In this document: piece after piece, positions 9,766 to 21,900 of the stretch
How the letters are laid out: each line of letters starts with the position of its first letter
How positions within the stretch are numbered: the stretch's first letter is position 1
Assembly (NCBI GenBank): GCA_039619475.1
Contig: CM077116.1
Span: forward strand, 202,143,117-202,207,116
Origin: Icerya purchasi
Taxonomy: Eukaryota > Arthropoda > Insecta > Hemiptera > Monophlebidae
Length of the DNA: 64,000 nucleotides
Direction of reading: 5' to 3'
Translations under genes and position numbers: made by a program
Notes under the pieces: model-generated
What the model saw: only the letters and a program-made list of their open reading frames with translations
What the model was told of the DNA's origin: nothing
Database searches by the model: none

Positions 9766-10575
9766 CTGGTGCCACCATTCTGGAAATAAGACCCTAAGTC
9801 ATGGTTTGCTAAAGTGGAACTTCAAATTCCAATTAGCTGGTATAGAGGAGGATACGGCAAAATTCCTTCACATTGCTGGAGGATTAGACAAAGATGTATT
9901 TCGTAGAGTAAAATGATGATCGCGAACCCACCAATCACAGAAAAATATGACAACTTTTAAAAAACACTAATCCGATGATATGTAGAAGCTGAATCGGTTC
10001 GTTTCCATAAATTAATGAATGAAGTAATGTCGGGAGACCTATAACCTTCACAGTTGTTAGACTAGACGCGAGATCTCATGAGAGATCAACTAAATGACGA
10101 ACTGATCAAGTCGTTTTGGATTGGAAAATTACCAATGCAAATACAATTAGGAGTAGCTGCACTCAGAGACATTGAGCTGGACAAATTGCCAGAGGTAGCT
10201 GACAGTATATATCTAACATTAAAACAAACTACCATCAGCACGATTGAGAAACAAAGACCGGGCACACCAGATCCGAAAACTAATATTGAATCTGTACTAG
10301 AGACGATCTCGAACCGATTATCGAAACTTGAGGAAGCAGTTGCGATCCAACCGATTCCAAGAAAAGAATCCAGTTTTCAGTCAAATTATCGACCAAAGAT
10401 GAAGGCGATAGTTCCTATCAAGCCAAATGAGGAGTATTGTTGGTTTCACCAGAAATATGGTGAGAAAGCTACCAAATGCAGACCACCTTGTCGTTATGAG
10501 CAAAAAAAGGCCACCATAGCGTCCGTAGATAAGCAAGTGACGGTTATTCATGAAAGTTGCCGATTGTATGTCTGA
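9766..10575 (+). pseudogene. gag remnant of the LTR retrotransposon
   Basis: Capsid-like protein. Frames read VPPFWK, DPKSWFAKVELQ, then FQLAGIEEDTAKFLHIAGGL, KYDNF, and an open stretch from 10078 (165 residues) with MRDQLNDELIKSFWIGKLP, VAALRDIELDKLPEVADSIY and a terminal CWFHQKYGEKATKCRPPC. The PFW-.DP..WF...E.QF pattern and the C.(Y/F)H..(F/Y)G..A..C..PC ending are typical of insect gypsy-type gag of the Pao/K10-like wording, although the pol order here is Ty3/gypsy. A stop (9787-9789) and frameshifts break the N-terminal half. Confidence 0.75.
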
Positions 10576-10578
10576 GAT

Positions 10579-10887
10579 CGCCTGTCAGGGAAACAATTTT
10601 TGGTGGACACCGGAGCTCAATGTTCAGTAGTTCCTGCAACACCTATAGAACGACAACGCTCAGAAACGTACGCACCATTGGTTTCAGCCAATGACTCACT
10701 GATTCCCACATTTGCGAAACGATTGTTTTTGTTTGATTTGGGTGTAAATAGAAAGTTCGTTTGGGAATTCGTAGTTGCTGACGTACCTGTTGCCATTTTG
10801 GGCGCTGACTTCCTAAATAACGCTCAAATAATTGTTGATATATGGAATCGATGCATTTCAGTGCAGGAGGAAACAAAATTTGTGTGA
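10579..10887 (+). pseudogene. Retropepsin (aspartic protease) segment of pol
   Basis: After a stop at 10573-10575 the frame reads RLSGKQFLVDTGAQCSVVPA, with the catalytic VDTGA motif, and later VPVAILGADFL (the second conserved ILG.DFL strand). About 100 residues, the usual length for a retropepsin. It would cut Gag and Pol. It is directly followed by degenerate sequence where RT should begin. Confidence 0.85.
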
Positions 10888-10989
10888 GGAAAAATGCAAG
10901 TTATGGAAGTCCCAGGGATGAGATGGCTGAAAACAATAAATGCAGTAGGACCTCGCCAATAGCTCAATAGTGAAGCCCAAACAACATAC

Positions 10990-11480
10990 TAATCAAGGAT
11001 GCAACGAAGAGAGACATGCGACCTATTACTTGGAATGACGCCACTGATGCAGTGTTCATGAAGGCTAAGTCAGAATTTAAGAAATGCGTCACTTTAGCAC
11101 ATCCGATTATAAACGCTCGCCTTATTATGTGACCTGTGACGCATCGGCAATGGCGATTGGAACAGTGCTAAGCCAGGTAAATCATGAGCACTTAGAGCCA
11201 CTTGCGTTTTTCTCTCGAAAAATTAGCAATACTGAACACTGGTACTGTTGTCTATATTCTCTGCGACACGACATTTCCGCGATCTAATTGAGGGTCGCCC
11301 GCTAACTATACTAACGGACCATAAACCCTTAACTAATACGTTAAACCGTCCCCCTGAAAGATTGTTGCCGAGACAAAGTTGACAGCTAGAATATATAGCA
11401 ATATTCGCCGATAACATCAGTCACGTTAAAGGTGAAAATAGCATAGTTGCGGATTGCCTATCTGGGATAAAGCAGGTTAA
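10990..11480 (+). pseudogene. RNase H segment of pol, frameshifted
   Basis: Reads WNDATDAVFMKAKSEFKKCV and TLAHPI, then (frame shift) SPYYVTCDASAMAIGTVLSQ, HLEPLAFFSRKISNTEHW, then LIEGRPLTILTDHKPLTNTL, LNRPPERL and SHVKGENSIVADCLSG. TCDAS and TDHKPL carry the RNase H catalytic Asp residues, and VADCLSR-like VADCLSG ends the domain. The RT YIDD/palm region that should precede it is absent, showing an internal deletion. The domain degraded RNA in the RNA:DNA hybrid. Confidence 0.8.
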
Positions 11481-11499
11481 CAAACTATTTTTAGGTCTA

Positions 11500-12768
11500 T
11501 TAAAAGAACATCAAGAGAATGACGTCAAATTAACCCAGTACATAAAAAATTTGAATGTATTGAAACTGCAGTTATCAAAAGTGGAAATCGACAAACACAA
11601 CATCTGGATCGACCAGTATCAATGAATTTTTGAGCCACAGAAGTTAAGACAAGCAGTTTACGCAAAATTTCACAATTTGAACCAGCCATCATGGAAAAAA
11701 ACGCCAATAACCATCAGAAAAAGGTATGTTTGGCCATGGATGAATTCAAATATACAAGAATGGGCGCATGCATGTTTGTCATGTCAAAAATCAAAAATAA
11801 ATCGGCATACATATGTCCCATTAAACTATTTCTCGGCATTTAAACGGTTCAAACACCTACATATAGACATAGTAGGACCTCTCCTACTATCAGAAGGAGC
11901 TTGATATGTAACTATGATCGATCGATATTCCGCCTGGGTCGAAGCTACGCCGATAGCAGATATACACGCCGAGACTGTGGTAATGAACATTGTATCTACC
12001 TGGATCTCACGATTTGGGATCCCATGGGTAATAACATCTGACCGAGGGAGGCAGTTCACATCAACACTATTCAGCATATTTACAAATCAGTTTGGGATAA
12101 GCCATATCAAAACGACAGCATACAACCGAAAAGGTAATGGAAAGTTGGAACGAATCCATCGAGTGATCAAAGCAGCATTGTGCTGTAATGATAAAGAATG
12201 GACGCGATCAATTCCCCTAGTGCTGTTAGGGCCACAGAACACAATAACGGAAGCGGAATACACACCTGCTGAAATAGTATTGGTATCTATGGTACGACTG
12301 CCTGGAGATCTCTTTGCAGAAACTGACGTGAATGTTACCAGTCCATATGAGACAATATGTTCTCTGCGCTCTACGTTAGGCACTATGCGACCGAAACCGC
12401 ATAGAACGCCAGTCCGTTCAATATTCGTACACAAACAACTAGAGACGTCAACCCATGCGTTTATTCGAGTCAATAGTGTGAGACGCCCATTACAAGCACC
12501 ATATGACGGACCATTTAAAATAATTAATCGTAACCTAAGTCACTACACTATGGATATAAATGGAAAAATAGATACGGTTTCGATAGACCACTTAAAACCA
12601 GCGTTTTTTATGTACGATGAAAACGACACCACGGACGAACCTGCAACAACTATTGCAATTGAGGAATCACCTGAGCCAAATCTGGCAAATTCAGCGGTGA
12701 CATCAAATAACAGAAAACATACGAAATCAGGAAGGGAAGTACGAATACCAACACAGTACTTAACTTAA
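11500..12768 (+). pseudogene. Integrase of the LTR retrotransposon
   Basis: N-terminal H2C2 zinc finger region (FHNLNQPSWKKT ... CLSCQKSK), then the core after stops: HIDIVGPLL (first Asp), [18 protein letters not shown] (second Asp; VITSDRG) and [19 protein letters not shown] (catalytic Glu), followed by a 284-residue open C-terminal frame (11914-12768). That frame holds the [11 protein letters not shown] chromo-like/GPF module and ends [11 protein letters not shown] at the stop. An in-frame TGA at 11902-11904 splits the core, and another stop sits near 11623. It integrated the cDNA in the nucleus. Confidence 0.9.
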
Positions 12769-13206
12769 GTAGATTACTTAAAATGTAAAAATAAAAAACG
12801 ATTTACATATGTACATTTTATATACCGCCTTAACTATATTTTCCCTTAAATAAAGTAAAAGTTTCATTAAACCGCTTTTATTTTTAAACAGTTTGTTATC
12901 AACTTTGTTAACTTTAAATGACTTAATTCTGTCATGTTTTAAATAAACAAAACGTCAATTTTGTCAGTGTAATTTTTAGAAATAGGAATATTATGTGTAT
13001 TTCTATGACATTATATCTTCACAGATTATATATATCTTATTTCCGATAAACGGAGAAATTAAGCTTTACGTTTTAAATTTATTATATACGAATTGTACGT
13101 TTTATCTCGTTATGGGACCAGAAAGTTTCACTTTTTGTCTATACATCTGAATTATATATTGTATTAAATTAAGGCATATATTGTACATAGTACTTGCGTA
13201 TATATA

Positions 13207-14904
13207 CAGTGAGCCACAATAATATCCGGGCACTGATGTACCCAATAAATATACGCTAAAAACAAAGGAAAAAATGCTTTACTGTTGAAACAAGTAACGA
13301 AAATAAAAAAATATTTATCTCTTTAATATATTCTCAAAAAAAAAAAAATCAAAAACATTTAAAAAACACAGCTTACGATATAAAAAACACAAAAATTACG
13401 AATTTTAAACGCCACATTAATATCCGGGCAAACAAAAAAATAAAATAAAGGAACTCTCCAAATAACTGAATATCTACTTCCTGGAAAAATTAATGCTTCG
13501 TATGACGATCTTTCATCCACGACCGCTTTCAACCTGCGCGGCATTGAACAAACTAATTTTTGTAGATAATCAAGGGGAATTTTCTGCCATTCCTCTTTTA
13601 GACGACTTTTAAATTCATTACAGTTGAAAGTCGGCTTTTCACGAATCCTCTTATTGAGGTAGTCCCATAGGTTCTCTATGGGACTGCAATCAGGAGACTG
13701 TGGTGGTGTGGCAAGGATGTGGGGGCAATTATAAAGAATCCACTCTCGAGTTTTGTACGCTGTATGTTTTGAATCATTATCTTGATACAAGTAAAATGAC
13801 TCCAAGATGCAAAATTTTTCAGCGCTTTGGCATAAATTGTGTCATAAAATGTCGACATATAGATCGCTAATGGTGACTAAAGATCCCACACCACTCGCCG
13901 CGAAACACCCTCCCCCCACCTATACATTTCCTCCGCCGTGTCTAATTGATGCAGTCAGAGTTTTTAATTCATATACAGTATTCGGTTTACGCCATACTTT
14001 CTGTTTTCCATCACTACCAAAGACGTTAAACTTGGACTCATCAACAAAAATGACGTTCTTCCAGAACTCCTCCGAATTAAATATTGTTCTGCGAACGCGA
14101 GCCGTTTTTTTGTATTTGCAGAACTAATATAGGGTTTTCTGCGGGCAATGAGGAAAAAGTACCCCATTTCTTTTATGGCCCGACGTACTGTTTCGGCTGA
14201 AATTTCTATCATTTTGCTCTCTCTCAGTGCCGTAGTTAGTTTCGGCGCATTTCCCTTAAGGGGTTTCTTTCTATTTCTTGACGGATAAGACGCATATCGT
14301 ATTTTGTTAGCTTTTTTGGTTTCCCTTTTTGACATTTCGAGTCGATGCGATTTTCCCCTTTGAAGCGATGAAGAACGTCATGCACCGTACTTTTCGGAAT
14401 ATTCAGTAGCTGTGCAATCCTCCGTTCTGAAAAACCTTCTTCATTCTTCCAAATTACTAATTGACGCATTTCCGAAGACGTATTTTTACTCGTTCGCGAC
14501 ATTTCACTGCACTAACACGCACTTTTTTAACAATTACCGTGACAGACGTACTGTTTAATTATAATTTGCGTTTTCGCATAACGACTCGCGTTACTGTGAT
14601 GACTCATATCAGTACCGCATCTTAGTTGATGCACTTGGGCAAAACCCACGAGTGTTTTACTGCACTTAGTTTTATGTGCCCGAATATTAAGGTGGCGCTT
14701 AAAATTCATAATTTTTGTGTTTTTTGTATCGTAAGCCGTGTTTTGTAATGTTTTTGCTTTTTTTTTTTTTTGAGAATATATTAAGAAGATACTTATTTTT
14801 CTATTTTCGTTACTTGTTTCAACAGTAAAGCATTTTTTTTCCTTTGTTTTTGGCGTACATTCATTGGGTACATTGGTGCCCGGATATTATTGTGGCTCAT
14901 TGTG
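13207..14904 (-). mobile_element. Tc1-like transposon with long IR/DR inverted repeats
   Basis: Inserted in the LTR element, at TA (13205-13206 and 14905-14906). The terminal inverted repeats are about 225-235 bp (13207-13432 and 14670-14904) and highly similar. Each repeat carries two transposase-site-like copies: outer CCACAATAATATCCGGGCAC (13214-13233) and inner CCACATTAATATCCGGGCA (13412-13430), mirrored at 14876-14895 and 14677-14695. This is the IR/DR layout known from Sleeping Beauty-type elements. It encodes one transposase on the minus strand. Confidence 0.9.
13440..14502 (-). pseudogene. Tc1-family transposase, frameshifted
   Basis: Start at 14502: MSRTSKNTSSEMRQLVIWKN with helix-turn-helix RRIAQLLNIPKSTVHDVLHR (first paired-like domain). 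A frame shift near 14260 leads to SAETVRRAIKEMGYFFLIAR (second domain). Another leads to DESKFN-like (reads VDESKFNVFGSDG in frame 3; first catalytic Asp), then GGGNVYVGGGCFAASGVG, YQDNDSKHTAYKTREW (second Asp) and PPQSPDCSPIENLWDYLNK (catalytic Glu). Thirty-four residues separate the Asp and Glu, giving the DD34E signature of Tc1. At least two frameshifts and one stop (near 13858) make it non-functional as it stands. Confidence 0.85.
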
Positions 14905-15448
14905 TATATATATATATATATATATATATAGATATAGATATATTGTGAAAATTTCGGTTAGAAAATTATTACTTATCATTTTAAAATAGTCATAATTCAA
15001 AAATCGTTAAAGTATGTAAATTAAATTTTAAATATATGTACATATGTATATGTTTTAATCATAATCCGATTATGTAGCTTACGTAGTTTATGTTGAAATA
15101 TACGTTCCTATGTGGGTAATAAAAAAAAAAACTGTAAAATCTGTACGTGAAACAATATGTAAAATATTCTCTTTTGTAACTATTTTGTAAGTATTAATAT
15201 ATTATCATGTTTGTTTACATTCTAGCGAAACCGGGTTTTCCAATTCGAATTTTGTTCCCGATTCTTTTCGATTAAACTCTTTATTTTCGACTCATCGTTT
15301 TAACTCGAATGTCGTGATCATACACTTCTTTATTTTATCATTAGATGTATTCATTTTTTTCCTTTCTTTTTATGCATTTCTTATTTTTTAGTTTCATTTT
15401 TTTAAACTCATTATTATACAGCGTTATATTAACCTTAAAATTTTGTCC

Positions 15449-15460
15449 GAAAGGGGGAAG
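15449..15460 (+). promoter_or_regulatory. Polypurine tract of the LTR retrotransposon
   Basis: GAAAGGGGGAAG lies 3 bp before the 3' LTR. Its position and purine content fit the plus-strand primer. Confidence 0.75.
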
Positions 15461-15463
15461 TAC

Positions 15464-15903
15464 CGTAGGGATGATGAAATATAATAATTTCTTTAATAAA
15501 AATATTTTATTATTTAGAAATAAGCGTTATTAAAAATTATCAACCATTATTTTTATATTCTATTTTTTATATATTAAAAATATTAATTTTAATCGATAAA
15601 ATATTAATACTCGAATAGGCGAGTAATGGTGTTCACACAACTCGACCGAATAATTCCAGGAAACTATCTTCTCTTTTGTTCTATTAGGCGAATAAAATGA
15701 TTACGCGATAATGTCGGATTATTCGGTTTTTTCTTAAAGACGAAAATGCGTTTCTTTTACGATATTTCAATGATTATACGTATTTTAATATGCACGAACT
15801 GATAAAAATTAATTGTATCAATAAATTCTGTTTATTTTATAAAAATATTTTTGTTCAATTTATTGTTCACGTTAAAAATGTTTGGAGCAAACGAGCTCTA
15901 ACA
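15464..15903 (+). repeat. 3' LTR
   Basis: Same sequence as 8997-9422, ending GAGCTCTAACA and followed by the AATG duplication. Its first bases read CGTAGGGATGATG instead of TGTGGAGATGATG, so the terminal TG has mutated. It has 14 bp (ATTACGCGATAATG) absent from the 5' LTR. Confidence 0.9.
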
Positions 15904-15907
15904 AATG

Positions 15908-17404
15908 AAAAAAAAATGTCCCGCAATAGAAAGAAAAAGATAAAGTAAATTAAAATAAAACTGGAAAAATACAAAAATAAGGAAATCAGAACTGGTGAAA
16001 ATATTTCGAAAAAAATTAGTAGTACTAACGAACAAGTAAATCAAAAGAGCAAAAAGTAGACACAATATCACATATATACTGAGAACAAAAAAAGACGGGA
16101 AATATTATTACAGAATTACAAATACATTCATCCCTTTAATAATTGCAATTTATTAACTAAGCAGAATTTGGATACGAATAATATATTTTTGAAAAATGAA
16201 ATTAACAATATACAAACTCTGTGAAAAGTTATAAATGCTGTGGTGGTATTCATTTTTCATGTTTTAATTTATTTCATTATTTCAATCATTTACAATTAAT
16301 TTGAATTTTGTTATTGTCATCTATAAAAATTTTAAGCAAAAACTAATCAAATTAAAACGAACGTTTAAGTAACAATTTAATTTTAATTAATTCCGTTTTT
16401 AAAAATGATGTTAATTAAATTTGACTAAAAACTATAAGTACTAGTAACACATCAGCATTTTTATATTGTGACGGCTAAGAGGATAATAAATGTCGATTTA
16501 TTTCGACTTTTTTCTATCGGCACATTTCCGTTGAACGGACTATAAAAGAAAATATCTAATAAAAAAATAATAATTTACTTTAGCAACTTACATACAGCAA
16601 ACATGTTATGAAAATTAAAAAAATTATTTTGCTATTCAAAATATCTTTATCATAATTTTTAACTAATAAATTAATTTTTATTTATGCTTATATGGTTAAA
16701 AAAACAATAATAATTATTTTAAAATATATATAATAATAAACTTGTAAAAAATTCATTTTATTTACAAAAATTAATATTGTTTTATTTTAATTTACAAGAA
16801 ACTAGCGGGATACTTTGGCAACAAAAGGTTACATTTTAGATTATTGCCCTGAATAATGCTCAGTTCAATCGCAAGGATGTTTTTAAAGCTATTTCAAATA
16901 AGATATTCCTTCTTACACAATCATATTGATAAATAACACATATTACTTTCTTTCCGCTGTTACTTTTAGTTTAGTTAGTTTTAAAAACGAAACTATTTAT
17001 TTTAAGTTACATTTTTGGAATAATTTATTTTTTAAACTTTATTTAAATACATATCATTATTGATGTGTGTTTGCATCGAATTATGAAATATGAATTTCCT
17101 ACATTTTAATGTTAATCATTGAATTATATTAAAATACAATTGGTAAAAAAAAAAGTAATTTTTTCATCAAATTTTAAAACATTTAGTTGTATTAAAGTTT
17201 TAATTTTTAAATAATTTTAAAAATTTATCATATGCTTTGCCAAAAAATTGTTATAAGCTAAAATTAAATTTAAATTAAATAAAAAATTATAAAATTCCTT
17301 TCCTTTAAAATATTAGTATTTTTATAATTTGGTCAATGGTGGATGCATGAGTTGTTTCTGTTCCTACATGCACAAAATTCATTACAATGTCCATTAAGCC
17401 GAGT
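15908..17404. other. AT-rich upstream region of the Psi gene
   Basis: No coding frame or recognisable element. It must hold the Psi promoter if the transcript starts near the first coding exon, but no TATA box or initiator can be assigned with confidence. Confidence 0.35.
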
Positions 17405-17503
17405 ATGCATATATGTCAGATTTTGTTTAGTGATTTGTGTTTTATGTTAAAGTGTTGTGTATATACATATACAAATATTTGCGAAGTTTTTTCATTCCAA
17501 TAA
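17405..17503 (+). CDS. Upstream ORF in the putative Psi 5' leader
   Basis: An ATG at 17405 opens a frame that passes a second in-frame ATG at 17444 and stops at TAA 17501-17503. The last base of this stop is the A of the Psi ATG (TAATG). A separate five-codon ORF starts at 17413. Short upstream ORFs overlapping the main start often reduce or re-route initiation. Whether this lies in the mature leader depends on the unknown transcription start. Confidence 0.35.
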   Translation: MHICQILFSDLCFMLKCCVYTYTNICEVFSFQ

Positions 17504-18915
17504 TGAGTAGCGAATTTTTGACTGCAGCGGTTCCTGTTACTCAGAATCAAAATCAAAATAATACAAACTCCACAGCTTTTGCAACAGCCTTACAACGTGC
17601 TAAAAAGGTAAAATTAGTTTAACAAATGATTCGCGGTATTTTATGTAATTTACGTATGCGTACTGTATGTTACAGAGTTATTGTGATACCCTTTACCTAT
17701 AACTAATATTTTGTATTATTTTTAACACGTTGTATAAAGTTGCCGAACAATTAATACCTAATTCTAATATAGACAAAATTACACGACAGCGGCATCGTTT
17801 CAATGCTTTTGTTTCTATTCATTTTTGCATTTCGTATTTTACGTAATTCACTTGTAGTTCATTTGTACCATTTTGTGATTGATATAACACTTATTTACTC
17901 CTTATAGTAACACCAGTTTTTCCTGTTCTTTTTTATACTTGGTGGTAATAATAATACTCTTAAAATTTTACTTTTAAATAACTATAGTTTTTAATTTTAT
18001 GTTCGTTCACGCGCCATGATGGACATAGATTTGCAATTTGGAGGATTTTTTTTTTGCATTCGGTATGGTGTATAGTACTATTTATTATGAATGGTCAGAT
18101 CAGTTCATTACTGTTTCAATTAACTAAATTACAGAAGATTGGTCGAATTTGGTTTTTGAGTATGTGTTACGTTTATGGAAAAAAAAATAGTGTTTTTGCG
18201 TAAAGCATCGAGTTTTTTTTATATTTCCGCCTTTTCACCTACCATTTTATTTTTTACGCTAAAGAAAGTAATTTAGTCAATTATTTTCGTATGAAGTTTT
18301 AAATAACTGGTGTCATATTCATTCTGAATGTTTGTCTTTTACAAATTAGCTACTACGAGTTTGTACATTATTTTTTTTTTATATTAATTTATACTTATTT
18401 CTATTGTGCTAATTACAGTCCGTTTAGTGTTTATAAATTATTTTCCTTTTATGGTTCTAAGTTTACTGTGATGCCGCAGATATGCAGTTTTACTAGCAAC
18501 ATAAATAGTTTAAAATTTACCTTAACTTTAAATAAGTTTACGTTAATTTTTTATTTTATATTTGAGTGTAATGTTAATGTTAAGATTATTTTTGTTTATT
18601 TTCATTAGGTGCCGTTGAAGTTCATTAAAATTATGATAATATAAATTAAAGTATTTACCTCTTTTAATATATGTATATTTCAGAAGCACAAGTCGTTGGT
18701 TACTGCTTGATTAATGTTACGCGGTTGTTAAAAGCACATATTTAAATGTTTTAAAATGTAATAAAACATGCGAAATATGACAAATGTAGCTTAGTCTTTC
18801 AATTGTTTCACTCTTTAATTTGCGATTACTGGCTATGAATATATATGTACATATATATGTGGGCATTTTTTTATATATATATGTGTGTGCGCGTGTGTGT
18901 ATATACATACATGTC

Positions 18916-18969
<54 letters not shown>

Positions 18970-21900
18970 TATACATACATACATTAACCCGCTTTGTCAA
19001 TATATATAAATAGACGGCTGTTGTTATACTTAAGTTAATATAACTATGTATTAAATAAGATATTCTTATTCGGTAATGTATACTTAAAATAATGTGTGGT
19101 ATATAGGTTGCAGCTAAAATACAATCACCGGGCTCGTCGTCAAATCCCCTTGCAGCCCCTGTTAATAATACAGAATCACTAAAAAGAACTAACGAAGATT
19201 CAGGTAATTTACATTTTTAATATAATATTAATATTTTTTTTTTATTAATTTTTTTATTGCCGTTTTTTTTTTTATGTTAGTTTTTATAATCACTGTGTCA
19301 GTAGCAATTAGTAAAGTTAATTTAGTTTAACTTTCTTTCTTGACAAATTTAATATTTTCGGATTTTACGTGACGAATTTTTAAATGGAAATATATTTAAT
19401 TAGGCGATCAACCAGACACAAAAAAATTAGCTGGGACGGCCGCGATTAATAATTCCACTGAAAGCGTCACTGTTAACAGTGGCGCTAATAGTACAAATAT
19501 AAGTACTAATGGTACATCTGATTCGTCAAGTTCTCAAACTGCTGCAGCTCAAGCGGCAGCTGTTGTTGCAAGGGTAGCTGCAGCAGCAGCTGCTGGCATT
19601 CAAGGAGTCGGTTCACCAGGATTACTCCTAGGTCCCGTTACCAATAAAGATATAAAAGTACCGGATAAAATGGTTGGTCTCAGTAAGTACCGCTTTATTT
19701 TTTGGTGGTGTGTAAGTTGTTTAAGATTTTTTTATTTTGCTTTCTAGCATTTCGGTTGAGAAAAATTGATATTTAAATTTAACGTGGCAATGATGGTTAA
19801 CCATTGAAAGGTGGCCACCCAACTTAGAATAAGCGCCGGGAATTTTGTTGTAAAACCGGGAAATGTAAAAATAACCAAAAACGATATTTTTAATAAGAAA
19901 AAATCATTTGAAGCAAAAAATTGAAGGCATTTCTTAATGTACTTTACTCAAAATAAATTACGAAGTTCTGTTTTATTCATATAAAATATGCTGTGGCGGT
20001 CAAATATTATCAATAATAACAAAAAAAAAAATCTACTCTTTATGTACAATTCTAGTAATCAGGAAATCGGGAGGATTTGGACCAGGAAAACCGGGAATTT
20101 AAAAATTATATTTAGATGTATATATGTATGTATTATTTTCTTCGTTATCGTACTGTTTGAATTCAAACATCATAACAATATATGATATGTATTACATAGT
20201 CTTTATTCTATTTTGCTATCCAGCCATGTCTTCAGCCCATCGCGTGCATTCGTTTATCGGCGATCCCCAAATCAAATTTTTTTGGTTCAGATAATATTAA
20301 ATCTTACAGGCCTAGGCGGAGAACTCTCCGATCTTTTTAAAGTGCACAAAGGAGTAAGGTAAGGGTGCATATTATCGCCGATTCTATTTAACTTTTATGA
20401 AGAATGGATAATACGTAACGCAAATAATGGTTAGGAATGTAGAATACCAGTCCGGGGGCGAAAAGGTACGATCTTATATGCGGGCAATATAACCTGCTGG
20501 CGGCATCTGAAGTGGAGCTATTGAAGCTAGTAAGCAGAGTTAATACGGTTAGGGGAAAAGATGGTTTACAAATAAACGACGAAAAAACTAAAATAATGGT
20601 AATAGAGAAAGGGGTAAGGTATATAACGTGGGGGAGAATATGTATTATAGGAATGGAAATATCAAATAATGGAGGCTGTTGATAGAGAAATCCCTTGTAT
20701 TTTTGATACTAACATACGCAGCCGAACCTTGGTCTTTTCAGGTAACAGATAAAAATGAAATGATGCCGCAGCATGCTAAGAATCTTTTAGGCAGCAAAAA
20801 GAACAATCGCCTCAATATTGAAAAAATTAAATTTATTCACCTTACGGGCTTTGCGTATGTTTATTTTACCAGTAGCATATATCATTCGGCTTTCTTCGTC
20901 TGAAATTCGAATGCATTATTTACTTGCTTTTCTAAATTAAAATATTAAAATTTATTACATTATCACATTAAGTGCGCCAATAGTAACACAAAATAAGTAA
21001 AAAAAAAAAGTAACATTTCACGTGTTTCATTGATGTGTATAAAATAAAAATTTAAACATATGCAGTATTTTCAATACTTTATAACTGCCTAGATACTATG
21101 ATCCTCCTAAATGATAATTGTTTAAGAAATGGAGTAAAATTTCAGTCAAACTTTTTGTGGCGATTTTTAATAAAGACTTGGGTACAATTCTCAGTAAGCT
21201 GTATAATTTAAATTGTAAGTCTATTCTGTCGTAATCGGTTTAAACGATTACGTTTTCCCCCTCATAATGAATTGTTCAATTTATACAATTCAAATTAAAT
21301 ATGAAGAAGTTATAAAGAATGTTATTTTCAATTCATTTCCAGTAAAATATATTAATCTTTACTTGGTTATTTTTTTTCAAAATTAAGTTATTACTTTTGT
21401 TATTGACTTTAATTTTAAAGTTAGCGTTATTTGTATATTTTGACATTTGTTTGTGATGAAAAAAATAAATATAATTATTTTCCATTGATCTATTAAATTA
21501 TATTTATTTATTATTTTGGTAATTGAGTGATCAATATATTACCTCTGAAGTCTTAAAGAGCTGTAATTTCTCATCGAAATTTTTTTTCTTAATTTTTCTT
21601 TTCAGTTGTATCAAATGTTCTCTTTTCTTTGGTTTTAAATTAAAATTTTTGTTTTGGTCTTGTAGGTTTCTTTTTTTTATTTTTTTAATCATCCATTTCT
21701 TTTTCAGTCATCTGTTTGATACTGTTTCATTAATACAATATCTTTAATTATCTTTTTCAGTGTTGTTTTACGTATTTTTTTGTTTATCTGCCAGTTATTG
21801 TAGTGTTAAAACGATTAGGGATTGCGTGCTGTACTTTTGGTAATTTGAAAACTGTTAAAAATGATATTGTTTACGCACTATTTGATATTTTACTATTAGA

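Larger units (their letters stand above)
8997..15903 (+). mobile_element. Ty3/gypsy-like LTR retrotransposon, internally deleted, interrupted by a Tc1 insertion
   Basis: Complete at both ends: 5' LTR 8997-9422 and 3' LTR 15464-15903, flanked by AATG on the left (8993-8996) and AATG on the right (15904-15907). The primer-binding site follows the 5' LTR and a polypurine tract precedes the 3' LTR. The internal order gag, protease, RNase H, integrase is the Ty3/gypsy order. The RT palm/fingers are missing between about 10890 and 10990. Every reading frame is broken by stops or frameshifts. A Tc1-like transposon (13207-14904) sits between integrase and the 3' LTR, so the LTR element without it is about 5.2 kb. 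Confidence 0.9.

Noticed and set aside
12087..12473. 128-codon minus-strand open frame opposite the integrase
   Set aside because: Shadow of the plus-strand integrase frame, which carries the real family motifs.
17437..17502. Extension of the Psi N-terminus upstream of 17503
   Set aside because: The in-frame upstream sequence begins with GTG and not ATG, is hydrophobic and unlike the family N-terminus; the ATG at 17503 fits the homologous start.
18717..18980. Minus-strand open frame of 87 codons in Psi intron 1
   Set aside because: Its core is the translated TA/CA dinucleotide repeat (repeating Tyr-Ile).
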